From: Planctomycetota bacterium | GTDB lineage: Bacteria > Planctomycetota > UBA1135 > JADKAF01 | Reading direction: 5' to 3' | NCBI GenBank assembly: GCA_016793245.1 | Contig: JAEUHW010000353.1 | Location: 83,083 to 147,082, forward strand | DNA length: 64,000 nt | Shown here: piece by piece, positions 10,989 to 20,078 of the stretch | Numbering within the stretch: the stretch's first letter is position 1 | How the letters are laid out: each line of letters begins with the position of its first letter | Notes under the pieces: model-generated | The model's database searches: none | Told to the model about the DNA's origin: nothing | Seen by the model: the letters and a program-made list of their open reading frames with translations, nothing else | Made by a program: the position numbers and the translations under genes

Positions 10989-11118
10989 CTGCGCTTCTCG
11001 CGCTCTGGTCCGCGATCCCCGGGCGCCCCGGCTGGTCCGCGCACCGGCCATGGCGTAGCATGCCGCCGTCTTGCGACCCGCCCCGGGATCCGCGTTCGCG
11101 CCCAGCGCGCAGGAAACC

Positions 11119-11616
11119 ATGGAGAAGTTCCTCTGCACCCTGACGGTGGTGCTCGGTGTGTGCTACGTCTCGAGCTTGGAGTCGGGCGGCGCCCGTCCTG
11201 AGACGGCACCCCCGGAGGCCGTCGAGATCGAGTCGCAGGAGCCCGACCCGACGCGTTCGTTCCCCACGGCGGGCGGCACCGCCGACTCCAACGGACGGAT
11301 GATCGCCGTCACGGGCATGGACCTGACGGGCCAGTCGATCCTCTACCTCATCGACTCGGAGACCCAGCAGCTCGCCGTCTACCAAGCCGTCGGCGGCTCG
11401 AGGAACAGCCGCAAGCTCTACCTCGTCGGCGCGCGGCGCATCGACTTCGACCTCCAGCTCCGCGGGTACAACGACGAGTCCGAGTACTCCTGGCGGGACT
11501 TCTCCTCGATGTTCGAGAGGATCGGCGCCGGCGAGGACCCGAAAGCCGTGGAGAAGGCCTCCGAGAGAGAGGGCGGCGATCTGAAGCTCGGTCCTCCGGT
11601 CGGCAAGGATCGCTGA
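11119..11616 (+). CDS. Small exported protein of unknown function
   Basis: A 165-residue protein. ATG at 11119 follows AGGA at 11111. An N-terminal hydrophobic stretch (FLCTLTVVLGVCYVSSL) looks like a signal peptide or anchor. The middle segment ILYLIDSETQQLAVYQAVGG, followed by RKLYLVGARRIDFDLQL, looks like a beta-propeller-like strand pair of the kind found in proteins that report stored values; the C-terminal 50 residues are charged. I do not recognise the family. It stands alone between the histidine kinase and a 323-nt spacer. Confidence 0.7.
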   Translation: MEKFLCTLTVVLGVCYVSSLESGGARPETAPPEAVEIESQEPDPTRSFPTAGGTADSNGRMIAVTGMDLTGQSILYLIDSETQQLAVYQAVGGSRNSRKLYLVGARRIDFDLQLRGYNDESEYSWRDFSSMFERIGAGEDPKAVEKASEREGGDLKLGPPVGKDR

Positions 11617-11939
11617 TCCGGGCTGCGCTCGGGTGCCCCCGCGAGACGGGTCCCCGGAGGTCTCGGGAAAGTTCGGTTGCAAGTGCATCCTGCGCGGATA
11701 ACAATCCGCGCTGCCCAGCCGCCCGCCAGCGGTCCTGGGCGATCCGCGCGCGGTCTCGGCCGAACGCGGACATGCCAGGCAGGTAGCTTTTTTGGCAGAT
11801 CCAATCACGCCGCCCCGCACCGGAAGTTGCGCGGGGGGAGCCGTCCGCGGAGGACGGCCCGCGAGGCGGGGCTGGACTGCGACCATCGAACCGCGCCCCT
11901 CGAACCGCGCCCCTCGAACCCACTTCAGGAGCTGCTCCC
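11617..11939 (+). other. Intergenic spacer, no gene seen
   Basis: This 323-nt stretch holds a candidate promoter (11677-11704), a palindrome overlapping it (11692-11711), a run of six T at 11788-11793, and a short tandem repeat just before the next gene (unit CTCGAACCGCGCCC, copies at 11885-11898 and 11899-11912, then a partial copy). No convincing coding sequence was found on either strand. Confidence 0.6.
11677..11704 (+). promoter_or_regulatory. Candidate housekeeping promoter with overlapping palindrome
   Basis: TTGCAA at 11677-11682 and TAACAA at 11699-11704 are separated by 16 nt, a reasonable sigma-70 arrangement. A palindrome with 8-bp arms (GCGCGGAT at 11692-11699 and ATCCGCGC at 11704-11711) spans the -10 element, the position expected of an operator. 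It would serve the gene starting at 11940 through a leader of about 230 nt. This rests on pattern alone. Confidence 0.35.
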
Positions 11940-12545
11940 GTGCCGAAGGATGACTTCTACGATTTCGAAAGGGCTCTCGAACGCCTCGGCCTCGAAGCCG
12001 AGGAGCTGAAGCGCCTGGTGTCCGAAGGCGAGATCCGTGCGATCCGCGAGAGCGGCAGCATGCGTCTGCGCGCTGAGGACGTGGAGAACCTCCGCCGCGG
12101 GATCGAAGAAGGCGCCTTCCTCGAAGAGGACGCCGAGGACAACACCGAAGAGCTGACCTTCGAAGAAGATGGCCTCGGCGATGACGAGGTCGGCATGGCC
12201 ACGACGCAGCTCAGCGAAGAGGAGACGATCCTCGACGACGACGACGTCGATCTCGAGAAGGCCGCCGCGGCCTCCGGGGACAGCGGTGCCAGCAAGGTGC
12301 AGCGCCAGCGCTCCCGCACGCAGCAGCTCCAGGCGCAGGACACGAAGCAGTCGCCGCTCTTCCTCGGGATCGCGGTGTTCACGGCGATCATCGCCCTGGT
12401 CTGCGGCATTCCGGCCGCGGCCGGTGGTGCAGGCGGCCTGCCGTCCGCCGCTTCGGGCTGGTTCGTGGACAACGTCGGCAAAGCCTTCGCCGGCGATTCC
12501 GTCCCCGAGAAGATCCCGACCACGATCGCGCCCGCGAAGCGCTGA
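11940..12545 (+). CDS. HTH-like protein with C-terminal membrane segment
   Basis: A 201-residue protein. Residues 1-60 (FERALERLGLEAEELKRLVS, then EIRAIRESGSMRLRAEDVENL) resemble the excisionase/MerR-like HTH_17 fold. A very acidic linker follows (about residues 60-110), then a basic Gln-rich patch, then one membrane helix (SPLFLGIAVFTAIIALVCG, residues 136-154) and a short tail. The layout suggests a membrane-tethered DNA- or protein-binding protein; the exact role is unknown. The GTG start at 11940 lies after CAGGAG. A GC-rich hairpin follows the stop. Confidence 0.75.
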   Translation: MPKDDFYDFERALERLGLEAEELKRLVSEGEIRAIRESGSMRLRAEDVENLRRGIEEGAFLEEDAEDNTEELTFEEDGLGDDEVGMATTQLSEEETILDDDDVDLEKAAAASGDSGASKVQRQRSRTQQLQAQDTKQSPLFLGIAVFTAIIALVCGIPAAAGGAGGLPSAASGWFVDNVGKAFAGDSVPEKIPTTIAPAKR

Positions 12546-12583
12546 TCTCGATCGCGGCGCCCCGTCGCGAGGGGCGGCGAGAG
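12546..12583 (+). terminator. Probable terminator hairpin
   Basis: Directly after the stop, GCGCCCC at 12557-12563 pairs with GGGGCG-G-C at 12571-12578 across a short loop, and outer TCTCG/CGAGA bases extend the imperfect stem. There is no T tract. Confidence 0.45.
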
Positions 12584-12914
12584 CAGGCCTTCCGAAGCCC
12601 ATAGACCCCCGAATCGAAGGGCGAAGTCGAGCGTTGCCGCGGAGCATGGGCGACCGAAGAAACGGCGCAGGAACGTGCGCCGATGAACGAGCAGTGCTGA
12701 TGAACGAGCGAGGTGCGCGGCCATGGAGCCCGGCCTCGCTCGCTTCGTTTCGCCGCGACGCCGTTCGCGATCCGATGCGCTTCGCCGCAACCATCGGTTG
12801 TGGTTTTGCGCTAGGGGATCCCGAGCGCTTGTGTATCATCCTCCCTTCGAGGATCCTCTCTTTGCGTCTCTCGCTCGTGCGCGGCCCGCGTGCCCGCGCC
12901 AGGAGTTCCGTTCC
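12584..12914 (+). other. Intergenic spacer before the OmpA-like gene
   Basis: A spacer of about 330 nt with no convincing gene. It holds a short direct repeat (GATGAACGAGC at 12682 and 12699, period 17). A TGTATCAT sequence at 12832-12839, about 75 nt before the OmpA-like start, could be a -10 element, but no matching -35 is present at normal spacing. Confidence 0.5.
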
Positions 12915-13679
12915 ATGCACTGCACGGCGCGTTCCCGCTCCCTACTCGCGTCCTTCGCCTTGGCCATCTCCGCGTTGCTTCTCCCCGGCTGCGTCGCCCG
13001 CAAGGACTACGACGAGCGTCTGGGGGAGATCCGCGATCAGAACGAGCTCATCCGCAATCTGCAGGCCGCGCTCGACGAGCTCGAAGCCGAGAAGCGCGAG
13101 ATCGAGCGTCAGCTCGCGGCCGCCGGTGTCGACACCGAGTCTGCGCGCAAGATGCGCGAGCAGCTCGAGGCCGATCTCGCGGCGCTGCGCGACCTGCAGA
13201 AGAAGTGGGCCGACAAGGAGGCCGTGCCGGCCTCGTTCGGCGAAGAGGACAAGGGCGACTGGAGCGTCTTCCAGAACCAGTACGGGATGGGCGTGCGCAT
13301 CAAGGACGACCTGCTCTTCCCGCTCGGCAGCGCCCAGCTCTCGGACCGCGGCAAGGAAGTGCTGCGCGAGATCGCCGCGACCCTCGACATGCAGTCGCGC
13401 TCGGAGCGCGTCCTGCGCGTCGTCGGCCACACCGACAACACGCCGATCGTGAAGCCCGATACCAAGGCGCAATACCCGTACGGCAATCTCCAGCTCTCGG
13501 CGCAGCGCGCCGTCGTCGTCGCCGACTTCCTGATCGAGGAGTGCCAGATCCCGCGCGCTCGCCTCGGCGTCGAAGGCTACGGCGATACGCGCCCTCTGAA
13601 GGAGAACTCGAGCGCCGAGAACAAGGCCTCCAACCGGCGCTGCGAGATCTACATCGTCGACCCCACGACCGCGCGCTGA
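12915..13679 (+). CDS. OmpA-family peptidoglycan-binding lipoprotein
   Basis: A 254-residue lipoprotein of the envelope. ATG at 12915 has AGGAG at 12901-12905. The signal peptide ends in a lipobox (ISALLLPGC, then VARKDYDE). Residues 30-95 are a coiled coil rich in Glu, Arg and Leu heptads. The C-terminal OmpA domain (about 115-250) has LLFPLGSAQLSDRGKEVL, VVGHTDNTPI and the ending ENKASNRRCEIYIV, the family's peptidoglycan-binding pattern. This layout (lipid anchor, coiled coil, OmpA domain) matches proteins that tether the outer membrane to the cell wall. The next gene, also a lipoprotein, begins 7 nt later. Confidence 0.9.
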   Translation: MHCTARSRSLLASFALAISALLLPGCVARKDYDERLGEIRDQNELIRNLQAALDELEAEKREIERQLAAAGVDTESARKMREQLEADLAALRDLQKKWADKEAVPASFGEEDKGDWSVFQNQYGMGVRIKDDLLFPLGSAQLSDRGKEVLREIAATLDMQSRSERVLRVVGHTDNTPIVKPDTKAQYPYGNLQLSAQRAVVVADFLIEECQIPRARLGVEGYGDTRPLKENSSAENKASNRRCEIYIVDPTTAR

Positions 13680-13686
13680 TCATCGT

Positions 13687-14727
13687 TTGAAGCGCTCTCT
13701 CGGGCACTGCGGCGCTTGCCTGCGTGGGGTCGCGCGCGTGCGTCGGGTTCGTCCCTTCGCGTGCGCGCTCCTCTCTACTCTCGCCTTCAGCGCGTGCGGC
13801 GGCGACGAGGTCGACCTCTGGCCCGCGTTCGATCAAGTGCAGGGGATGGCGCTCGTGCTGCCGGGCGGAAGCGTGCGACCGTTCTTCCTGCAGCGCTTCG
13901 AAGTGACGATCGCCGAGTATGCGCGCTTCGCCGATGCCAGCGCGCTTCCGCCTCTCGCCGATCTGCGCGCGCGCGGTGATCATCCGATCACCTGGGTGCG
14001 ACGCGAGGAGGCCCTCGCGTACCTCCGGCCTCTCGGGCTGCGCTTGCCCGCGAGTCAGGAGTGGGAAGCCGCGGCGGCGCATCACTTGCTGATCGCTCCG
14101 CGGACCGAGGCCACGACCGACGAGATTCCGCTCTTCACGGCCAACAGTCGCGAGACCGGCGTTCGCGGCACGGTTCCGGTGGGTTTCTTCGAAGGCGATC
14201 GCACGCGCGATGGCATCTACGACCTCGCCGGCAACGCGAGCGAATGGACCGAAGGCGTGTTCCTGCTGGAGGAGGATGGCAGCTACCTTCTCGCTCCGCC
14301 GGAGAGCTATCGCCATGCACTCTTGGATCTCGCCGCGCTGGGCGGCGTCGACGAGACGGAGCTCGTCGCGGCGCGCCTCGACGAGATCGCGCGACGCGTG
14401 CGCTATGTGCGCGTGCATGGACAGAGCTTCGTCGATGAGCTGATGCCGGCGGGCGCCAATTTGCCGCGCGTGCGCACCGATCGCCTGGTCCATCATCTCG
14501 ATGCGCTGAGCACGGTCGGCTTCCGCGGCGCGTGCGACGCCGTCGAGCGCCTCGCGCTCCTCGGTGCGGAAGCCGAAGGGCGTCCCGAGCGTTTGGAACG
14601 CCTCGCCGCTTGGCTCGATCGCCTCCCTCCGGGCGCGGACGGCGTGCTGCGGCGCTTGTTGCGCGAGCGCGAAGATGCGCTGGCTCCGAGCCTCGTGCGC
14701 CTCGCGCGCGCACGCCTCGGCGAGTGA
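13687..14727 (+). CDS. FGE-sulfatase (SUMF1)-fold lipoprotein
   Basis: A 346-residue protein with a lipoprotein-like signal (ALLSTLAFSACGG) and a formylglycine-generating-enzyme fold. Family landmarks are PFFLQRFEVTIAEYARF, HPITWVRREEALAYL, GLRLPASQEWEAAA, YDLAGNASEWTEG and TVGFRGACD. Most bacterial members of this fold are not true sulfatase-activating enzymes. Here the second half is irregular: a Leu/Glu-rich insertion separates the EWTEG block from GFRG, and about 70 helical residues follow the fold. The TTG start at 13687 is the first in frame; GTG at 13726 is an alternative. It lies 7 nt after the OmpA-like gene and 7 nt before ksgA, so all three are probably co-transcribed. The substrate is unknown. 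Confidence 0.72.
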   Translation: MKRSLGHCGACLRGVARVRRVRPFACALLSTLAFSACGGDEVDLWPAFDQVQGMALVLPGGSVRPFFLQRFEVTIAEYARFADASALPPLADLRARGDHPITWVRREEALAYLRPLGLRLPASQEWEAAAAHHLLIAPRTEATTDEIPLFTANSRETGVRGTVPVGFFEGDRTRDGIYDLAGNASEWTEGVFLLEEDGSYLLAPPESYRHALLDLAALGGVDETELVAARLDEIARRVRYVRVHGQSFVDELMPAGANLPRVRTDRLVHHLDALSTVGFRGACDAVERLALLGAEAEGRPERLERLAAWLDRLPPGADGVLRRLLREREDALAPSLVRLARARLGE

Positions 14728-14734
14728 GCGGCGC

Positions 14735-15601
14735 ATGAGCGAGTTCCACGGAGTTACCAAGGGCCTGCGCGCAGCGCTCACCGAGAGGGGCTTTCACCCG
14801 AGCCGACTGCGCGGGCAGAACTTCTTGCTCGACGAGAACATCCTGCGCGCGATCGTGCGCGATGCCGGCGTGGCTTCCGGCGATCGCGTGCTCGAAGTCG
14901 GTTGTGGTCCCGGCACGCTCACGCAGTGCTTGCTGGACGCAGGCGCCGAAGTGCTCTCGGTCGAGATCGAGCCGCGGCTGCTCGCGCTCGCGCGTGAGCG
15001 CATCGATGCGGCGGCCCCCTGGCGCTGGATCGAAGGCGATGTCCTCGCTTCGAAGTCGCGGCTCCTGCCGGAGCTGGAGGCCGCGCTCGACGCGTGGGGC
15101 ACCTACGATCTCGTCGCCAATCTGCCCTATGCGATCACGACGCCGCTGCTGGTCCTGCTGGCGGCGCGCGCGCAGCCGCCGCGGCGCATGACCGTGCTGG
15201 TCCAGCTCGAGGCCGCCGAGCGCCTCTGCGCCGAGCCGGGCTGCAAGGAGTTCGGCGCCGCCACGGTGCGGCTCGGCGCGCGTTACGCGCCGCGGATGAC
15301 GCGCACCGTGCCGCGGCAGGTCTTCTGGCCGCGACCGCAGGTCGATTCCGCGGTCGTGCGGCTCGATCCGCGCGATGGCCATCTCGCGCCGCCCGAAGCT
15401 CAGGCCTTGGAGGAGCTGGTGACGAAGGCGTTCGCCATGCGCCGCAAGCGCTTCGTGCGCACGGTGGAGGAACTGGCTTCCGCGGCCTTCTGGAGCGCGC
15501 TGGCCGCCGAGCGCGGCTGGCCGGAGGGGCTGCGGCCCGAGCAGTTGGCCCTCGAAGATTGGCTCTGCGCCGCTCGGCGCCTTGCCGCGCTGCGGAGCTG
15601 A
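14735..15601 (+). CDS. ksgA: 16S rRNA dimethyladenosine transferase KsgA/RsmA
   Basis: A 288-residue methyltransferase that dimethylates two adjacent adenosines near the 3' end of 16S rRNA during small-subunit assembly. Visible motifs are LRGQNFLLDENILRAIV at the start, SAM-binding EVGCGPGTLTQ, the catalytic NLPY in ANLPYAITTP, and the late WPRPQVDSAVVRL. The C-terminal helical domain is present (AFAMRRKRFVRTV). ATG at 14735 begins at the expected place before the conserved region; a longer in-frame start at 14564 would lie inside the preceding gene. The dnaG and rpoD genes follow. Confidence 0.95.
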   Translation: MSEFHGVTKGLRAALTERGFHPSRLRGQNFLLDENILRAIVRDAGVASGDRVLEVGCGPGTLTQCLLDAGAEVLSVEIEPRLLALARERIDAAAPWRWIEGDVLASKSRLLPELEAALDAWGTYDLVANLPYAITTPLLVLLAARAQPPRRMTVLVQLEAAERLCAEPGCKEFGAATVRLGARYAPRMTRTVPRQVFWPRPQVDSAVVRLDPRDGHLAPPEAQALEELVTKAFAMRRKRFVRTVEELASAAFWSALAAERGWPEGLRPEQLALEDWLCAARRLAALRS

Positions 15602-15647
15602 GCTATCCTCGCTCCTCGGTTTCGAGTTTCCGAGGTCGAGGACGGTC

Positions 15648-17720
15648 ATGGCGGTGCGGGACGATGTTCGCGAGCGCGTGCGCGAACGTTGCGACCTCGT
15701 GGACATCGTGCAGCGCTACGCCTCGCTGCAGCGGCGCGGCAACCGCTGGGTCGCCTGCTGCCCCTTCCACGAAGAGAAGACGCCGTCCTTCTACGTCTCT
15801 CCGGAGCGCGGCAGCTACCACTGCTTCGGCTGCGGCGCGAGCGGCGACGTCTTCAAGTTCGTGATGGAGAAGGAGAAGCTCTCCTTTCCGGAGGCGCTGC
15901 GCTCGCTGGCCGACCAGGTCGGGATCGAGATCGAAGAGCGGGGCAGCGTCCCGCGCGATGAAGAGACCTCGTCGAAGCGCCTCGTCGCCGCGCTCGAGCT
16001 CGCGCTCGATCGCTACCGGAAGCTCCTGGCCTCACCGCGCGGCGCCGAAGCTCGGCGCTACCTCGATCAGCGCGGCCTCGACGAGGTCTGGCGCGAGCGC
16101 TTCGAGATCGGCTTCGCGCCGGATCAACCCGACGCCCTCGTCGGCGCGGCGTTGAAGGCGGGCTTCACCAAGCGGACCTTGGAGGCTGCTGGTCTGGCGA
16201 AGGATGTCGGCGGCGGGCGCTGCGTGGATCACTTCCAAGGCCGCGTGCTCTTCCCGATCCGCGACGCGACCTCGCGCCTCGTCGGTTTCGGCGGGCGCAT
16301 CCTGCCGCGGCTGGAACGCGGGCCGGACGGCAAGCCCGCCTCCGTCGGCAAGTACGTGAACTCTCCGGAGACCGCGCTCTTCAAGAAGAGCCGCTTGCTC
16401 TACGGGCTGGATCGCATCGCGCAGCGCCGCGAGGCGTTCGATCTCGCCGGGGATGGCGGGCGCTGGGGCCTGCTGGTCGAGGGCTACACCGACGTCATCG
16501 CCTGCGCGAAGGGCGACTTGCCCTTCGCGTTCGCCGCCCTCGGCACGGCGTTCACCGCCGAGCATGTCGCGCTGCTGAAGCGCTATCTCGACGGCGTCGT
16601 CGTCTTGTTCGACGGGGATCGAGCCGGCATCGAGGCCGCGCACAAGGCCCTGCCGCTGCTGATCGCGGGAGACCTCCGGCTGCGCGTGCTGACGTTGCCC
16701 GGGGGCGAGGATCCCGCGGACTTCCTAGGCCACGCCTCCGGCTCGGACCTGCGCCAGCTCATCGTGGGCTCGGGGGACGAGCTCGCCTTCTTGAAGCGCG
16801 CTCTCGTCGCTCGCTTCGGCCTCTCCGGCGGCGATCGCCCCGAAGAAGCGCTGCGCTGGATGCTGCACTTCTTCGCCGGCGCCTCGCCGGTCCGGCGCGA
16901 GCGCGCCTACGCGCATGTCGCCGACGCCTTGAAGATGCCCGAGGCTCTGCTGCGCGCGCGCATCGCTTCGCTCGCTCGCCCGGCGGGAGGCGGTACGGAG
17001 GATGGCGAGCGACCTGGGAACTCTGCCGCGGGGGAGCCCAGCGGCTTCGGCGGCGCCGGCGGCTTCGTCGTCTCGCGCGGGGCGGGGGCGCCGCCGCGGA
17101 AGGGCGCACCCTGGAAGGGCGGTGCCGGGAAGGGCGGCGCTGGGAAGGGCGGGGCCTGGCGGGGTTCGCGGCGATTCGCACCCGAGCCGATCGCGCCGCC
17201 CCCGATCGACTGGTCGCGCTTCGCCACCGGTCTCCGCCGCGGACTCCGGCAGCTCGTCGGAGTCCTGGTGGCCTTGCCTTCGCTGGCCGCTGTCGCTCGA
17301 CGCCTGCTCCCGCCGGAAGAACTGGGTCCTTTGGCAGGAGGCCCTGGCGGAATCGAGTTTCGTGCGTACACTGCCGCGCTTTCTCTGCAGGCCGAGGGCG
17401 GAACGATACGGCTCGGCGAGCTGATGGACCTCCTGCCGGAGGCCGATTGGCTCGGCGAGACGGTCGAAACGCACGCGAGCCTGAGCTACGAAGGGGCGAA
17501 GTCGGTCCTCGCGGACGTCGAGGCCTGCTTCCGCCGCACCAGCTCGGAGGAGCGCGTGCGGGCCTTGCATCTGCGGCGACGCGACGCCGAGGCCCGCGGC
17601 GACCACGAGCTGGCGGAGAAACTGTGGATCGAGTTGAACGCGGCCCTCGCCGAGAATCACCGGCTCAGCGCTCCGCGAGGCAGGGACCCCGAGAGGACCC
17701 CCGACGCTCGCGAACGCTAG
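15648..17720 (+). CDS. dnaG: DNA primase DnaG
   Basis: A 690-residue primase that makes RNA primers at the replication fork. The N-terminal zinc ribbon is intact (Cys38, His41, Cys59, Cys62 in CCPFHEEKTPSF and YHCFGCGASGDVF). The TOPRIM core shows LLVEGYTDVIAC and VVLFDGDRAGIEAA. Between the primase core and the C-terminal helicase-binding domain is an unusual low-complexity linker of about 70 residues (near 450-520), rich in Gly, Lys and Ala, with GGAGKGGAGKGGA-type repeats. The C-terminal domain itself (LAEKLWIELNAALAENHRL) looks normal. ATG at 15648 is chosen over the longer frame that runs into ksgA. It is followed by rpoD after a 401-nt spacer. Confidence 0.95.
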   Translation: MAVRDDVRERVRERCDLVDIVQRYASLQRRGNRWVACCPFHEEKTPSFYVSPERGSYHCFGCGASGDVFKFVMEKEKLSFPEALRSLADQVGIEIEERGSVPRDEETSSKRLVAALELALDRYRKLLASPRGAEARRYLDQRGLDEVWRERFEIGFAPDQPDALVGAALKAGFTKRTLEAAGLAKDVGGGRCVDHFQGRVLFPIRDATSRLVGFGGRILPRLERGPDGKPASVGKYVNSPETALFKKSRLLYGLDRIAQRREAFDLAGDGGRWGLLVEGYTDVIACAKGDLPFAFAALGTAFTAEHVALLKRYLDGVVVLFDGDRAGIEAAHKALPLLIAGDLRLRVLTLPGGEDPADFLGHASGSDLRQLIVGSGDELAFLKRALVARFGLSGGDRPEEALRWMLHFFAGASPVRRERAYAHVADALKMPEALLRARIASLARPAGGGTEDGERPGNSAAGEPSGFGGAGGFVVSRGAGAPPRKGAPWKGGAGKGGAGKGGAWRGSRRFAPEPIAPPPIDWSRFATGLRRGLRQLVGVLVALPSLAAVARRLLPPEELGPLAGGPGGIEFRAYTAALSLQAEGGTIRLGELMDLLPEADWLGETVETHASLSYEGAKSVLADVEACFRRTSSEERVRALHLRRRDAEARGDHELAEKLWIELNAALAENHRLSAPRGRDPERTPDARER

Positions 17721-18121
17721 ATCGGCTTCCGTCGGGGATCGCGTGCCCTCGTACCTAGGGTAGGGGCTGTTGGCTTCGAGGGGGCTCCGCCCTCGGAGAG
17801 GACGGTCCTTCGGAGGCGATGGTCTCTCGGAGGCGATGGTCTCTCGTAGACGATGGTCTCTCGGAAACGACGGCCCTGCTGCGAACGCATGGCGTTCGAG
17901 AAGGTCCGTTCCGCGGACGGAAGTGATTCGAAGGGAGCCGAGGCGCGAATCTCGAGCGCGGTTCGGCTCGCTCCGATTCGGCGGGATAGGTTTGGGGTGG
18001 AGGTCGGAGTCGGTCGGCGCGAGCGCCGCACCGATGACGATCGAGACCGGCGCCGGTCGCGCGCCAACTCGAGAACATCAGAGCGGTCCGCCTACGCGGA
18101 TCGCGGGTCGAGCCAGCGAAG
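17721..18121 (+). other. Spacer between dnaG and rpoD
   Basis: A 401-nt stretch with no credible gene on either strand. Its first third holds a five-copy 17-nt tandem repeat (17794-17878). The rest is G-rich sequence likely to contain the rpoD leader, but no promoter could be assigned with confidence. Confidence 0.6.
17794..17878 (+). repeat. 17-nt tandem repeat, five imperfect copies
   Basis: Copies start at 17794, 17811, 17828, 17845 and 17862. The best unit is CGGAGGCGATGGTCTCT, identical at 17811 and 17828; the third differs at two positions and the outer copies are more degenerate. It is located about 250 nt upstream of rpoD. Confidence 0.85.
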
Positions 18122-19978
18122 ATGATGCAGCACGAGCGCGAAGACGAAGACGAGGAGGTCCAGCAGACGCTGCTCCTCGACAAGGACCCGATCGACGCCT
18201 TCGAGGGTCCGGTGAAGGCCCTCATCGAAGAGGGTCGGCGGAAGGGCTATCTCACCTACGCGGAGATGCAGCGCGATCTCTCGGAGGAGCTGCTCTCCCC
18301 CGAGAAGATCGACCAGATCTTGATGGCCCTCGAAGAGATGGGCATCGAGCTGGTCGACGAGTCGGAGAGCGGTGAGGGCGAAGGCGCGAGCTTGAGCGCG
18401 GCCGCTCTCCTCGCGAGCAACTCGGAGCCGTCGACTCGCTCGAGCGGCATCTCCGAGAAGATCGACGACCCGGTGCGGATGTATCTCACCCAGATGGGCG
18501 AGATCCCGCTGCTCACGCGCGCCGAGGAGATCGCCCTCGCGAAGAAGATCGAGATCACGCGCAAGCAGTTCCGCAAGCGCGTGCTCGGCGCGGGCTGCTC
18601 GATCGCCGAGTGCATCCTCACCTTCGAGAACGTCGCGACCGGCGAGCTCGCGTTCGATCGCACGCTGAAGGTCAATCCGTCGGGCTCCGACGGCGAGATC
18701 ACCGAGATCGGCAAGCCCGAGCTCGCGCGACGCCTGAAGTCGAACACGAACACGCTGAAGAAGATCTACGAGGCGATGAAGGAGGACTTCCGGCGCCTCC
18801 TCGTGCAGGACTACAAGCGCGCCGAGCTGCCGGCCCTCGTTCGTCGCATCCAGGCGCGCCGACGCCGCGCGGTGATCCTGATCGAGGAGCTCCACCTCCA
18901 GATCAAGAAGATCCGTCCGCTGATCGACCTGCTGGAGAGCCGCTACGAGGAGATGCACAGCCTCGAGCGGAAGCTCTCGGGCTACCGCGGGAATCGCAAG
19001 GGCTCCCAGGCCGCGACGGAACTGCGCGCGCGCTTCGACCAGCTCCAGGTCGAGGTGCTCGAGGTCCCGCTCAAGCTGAAGCGGCGCCTCGACCAGGTGC
19101 GGCGCCACTTCGCCGAGTACGAGGACGCGAAGCGGAAGCTCTCTTCGGGCAACCTCCGCCTCGTGGTCTCCATCGCGAAGAAGTACCGCAACCGCGGGCT
19201 CTCGTTCCTCGACCTCATCCAGGAGGGCAACACCGGCCTCATGAAGGCCGTCGAGAAGTACGAGTACCGCCGCGGCTACAAGTTCTCCACCTACGCGACG
19301 TGGTGGATTCGGCAGGCGATCACCCGCTCGATCGCCGATCAGGCACGGACGATCCGCATCCCCGTGCACATGATCGAGACGATGAGCAAGCTGCGCAACG
19401 TCACCAAGAAGTTACTCCAGGCCAAGGGCCGCGAGCCCACAGTCGAGGAGGTCGCCGAGGCGACGGGGATATCCGTCGAAGAGGCGAAGCGGGTGATGAA
19501 GATCTCGAAGCACCCGATCAGCCTCGACCGGCCCATCGGCGAGAGCGACGACTCGTACTTCGGCGACTTCATCGAGGACGAGAACGCCGAGAACCCGGTG
19601 CATGCTGCCACGCACGAGATGCTGAAGGAGCGCATCGAGGACGTCCTGGGAACCCTGACGTTCCGCGAGCGCGAGATCATCAAGCTCCGCTACGGCATCG
19701 GCGACGGGTACACCTACACCCTCGAGGAGGTCGGCCGCATCTTCCGCGTGACGCGCGAGCGCGTGCGGCAGATCGAGGCGAAGGCCGTGCGGAAGCTCCA
19801 GCACCCGGTGCGAGCGCGGAAGCTGATGGGCTTCCTCGATTCGCAGGTGGGGGCGCTCTTCGCCGGGCGCTTCGAGGATGACGACGAGGACTTCGACGAT
19901 CTCTGGGGCCCCGGCGGAAGCACCGCCGTCGCGGCGTCGGCGGCCGCCGAGAAGAAGAAGGACAGCGCGCCCTCTTAG
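18122..19978 (+). CDS. rpoD: Primary RNA polymerase sigma factor RpoD
   Basis: A 618-residue housekeeping sigma-70. Region 1.1 is present (residues 15-80), then region 1.2 ([19 protein letters not shown]). A long non-conserved, highly charged helical insert of about 190 residues precedes region 2, which contains the core-binding and -10 recognition sequences ([39 protein letters not shown]). Region 3 ([20 protein letters not shown]) and region 4 with the -35 helix-turn-helix ([20 protein letters not shown]) follow. The C-terminus carries an extra acidic and Ala-rich tail of about 40 residues. Two adjacent ATG codons (18122, 18125) could start it. A strong hairpin lies about 100 nt downstream. 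The tRNA promoters in this window match the TTGACA/TATAAT type this factor would read. Confidence 0.96.
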   Translation: MMQHEREDEDEEVQQTLLLDKDPIDAFEGPVKALIEEGRRKGYLTYAEMQRDLSEELLSPEKIDQILMALEEMGIELVDESESGEGEGASLSAAALLASNSEPSTRSSGISEKIDDPVRMYLTQMGEIPLLTRAEEIALAKKIEITRKQFRKRVLGAGCSIAECILTFENVATGELAFDRTLKVNPSGSDGEITEIGKPELARRLKSNTNTLKKIYEAMKEDFRRLLVQDYKRAELPALVRRIQARRRRAVILIEELHLQIKKIRPLIDLLESRYEEMHSLERKLSGYRGNRKGSQAATELRARFDQLQVEVLEVPLKLKRRLDQVRRHFAEYEDAKRKLSSGNLRLVVSIAKKYRNRGLSFLDLIQEGNTGLMKAVEKYEYRRGYKFSTYATWWIRQAITRSIADQARTIRIPVHMIETMSKLRNVTKKLLQAKGREPTVEEVAEATGISVEEAKRVMKISKHPISLDRPIGESDDSYFGDFIEDENAENPVHAATHEMLKERIEDVLGTLTFREREIIKLRYGIGDGYTYTLEEVGRIFRVTRERVRQIEAKAVRKLQHPVRARKLMGFLDSQVGALFAGRFEDDDEDFDDLWGPGGSTAVAASAAAEKKKDSAPS

Positions 19979-19980
19979 CC

Positions 19981-20054
19981 CGCATCCCGCGCGTCGTGGC
20001 CTAGTACGCGTCCCGCGCGGCGTGGCTTGGCCCGCGTCCCGCGCGGGAAGCCGC
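19981..20054 (+). repeat. 26-nt tandem repeat, about 2.6 copies
   Basis: A 26-nt unit beginning CGC(A/G)TCCCGCGCG starts at 19981, 20007 and, truncated, 20033. It lies immediately after the rpoD stop codon and before the terminator hairpin. Confidence 0.75.
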
Positions 20055-20078
20055 ATCGCCGACGCAGCGCGAATCGCA

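Noticed and set aside
11692..11711. Resemblance to a lac operator (GGATAACAAT)
   Set aside because: The similarity is limited to about ten bases and the flanking palindrome differs; no LacI-type gene is nearby.
17794..17878. Five 17-nt repeats suspected as a CRISPR array
   Set aside because: The copies are directly adjacent with no spacers, the units are degenerate, and no cas genes are nearby.
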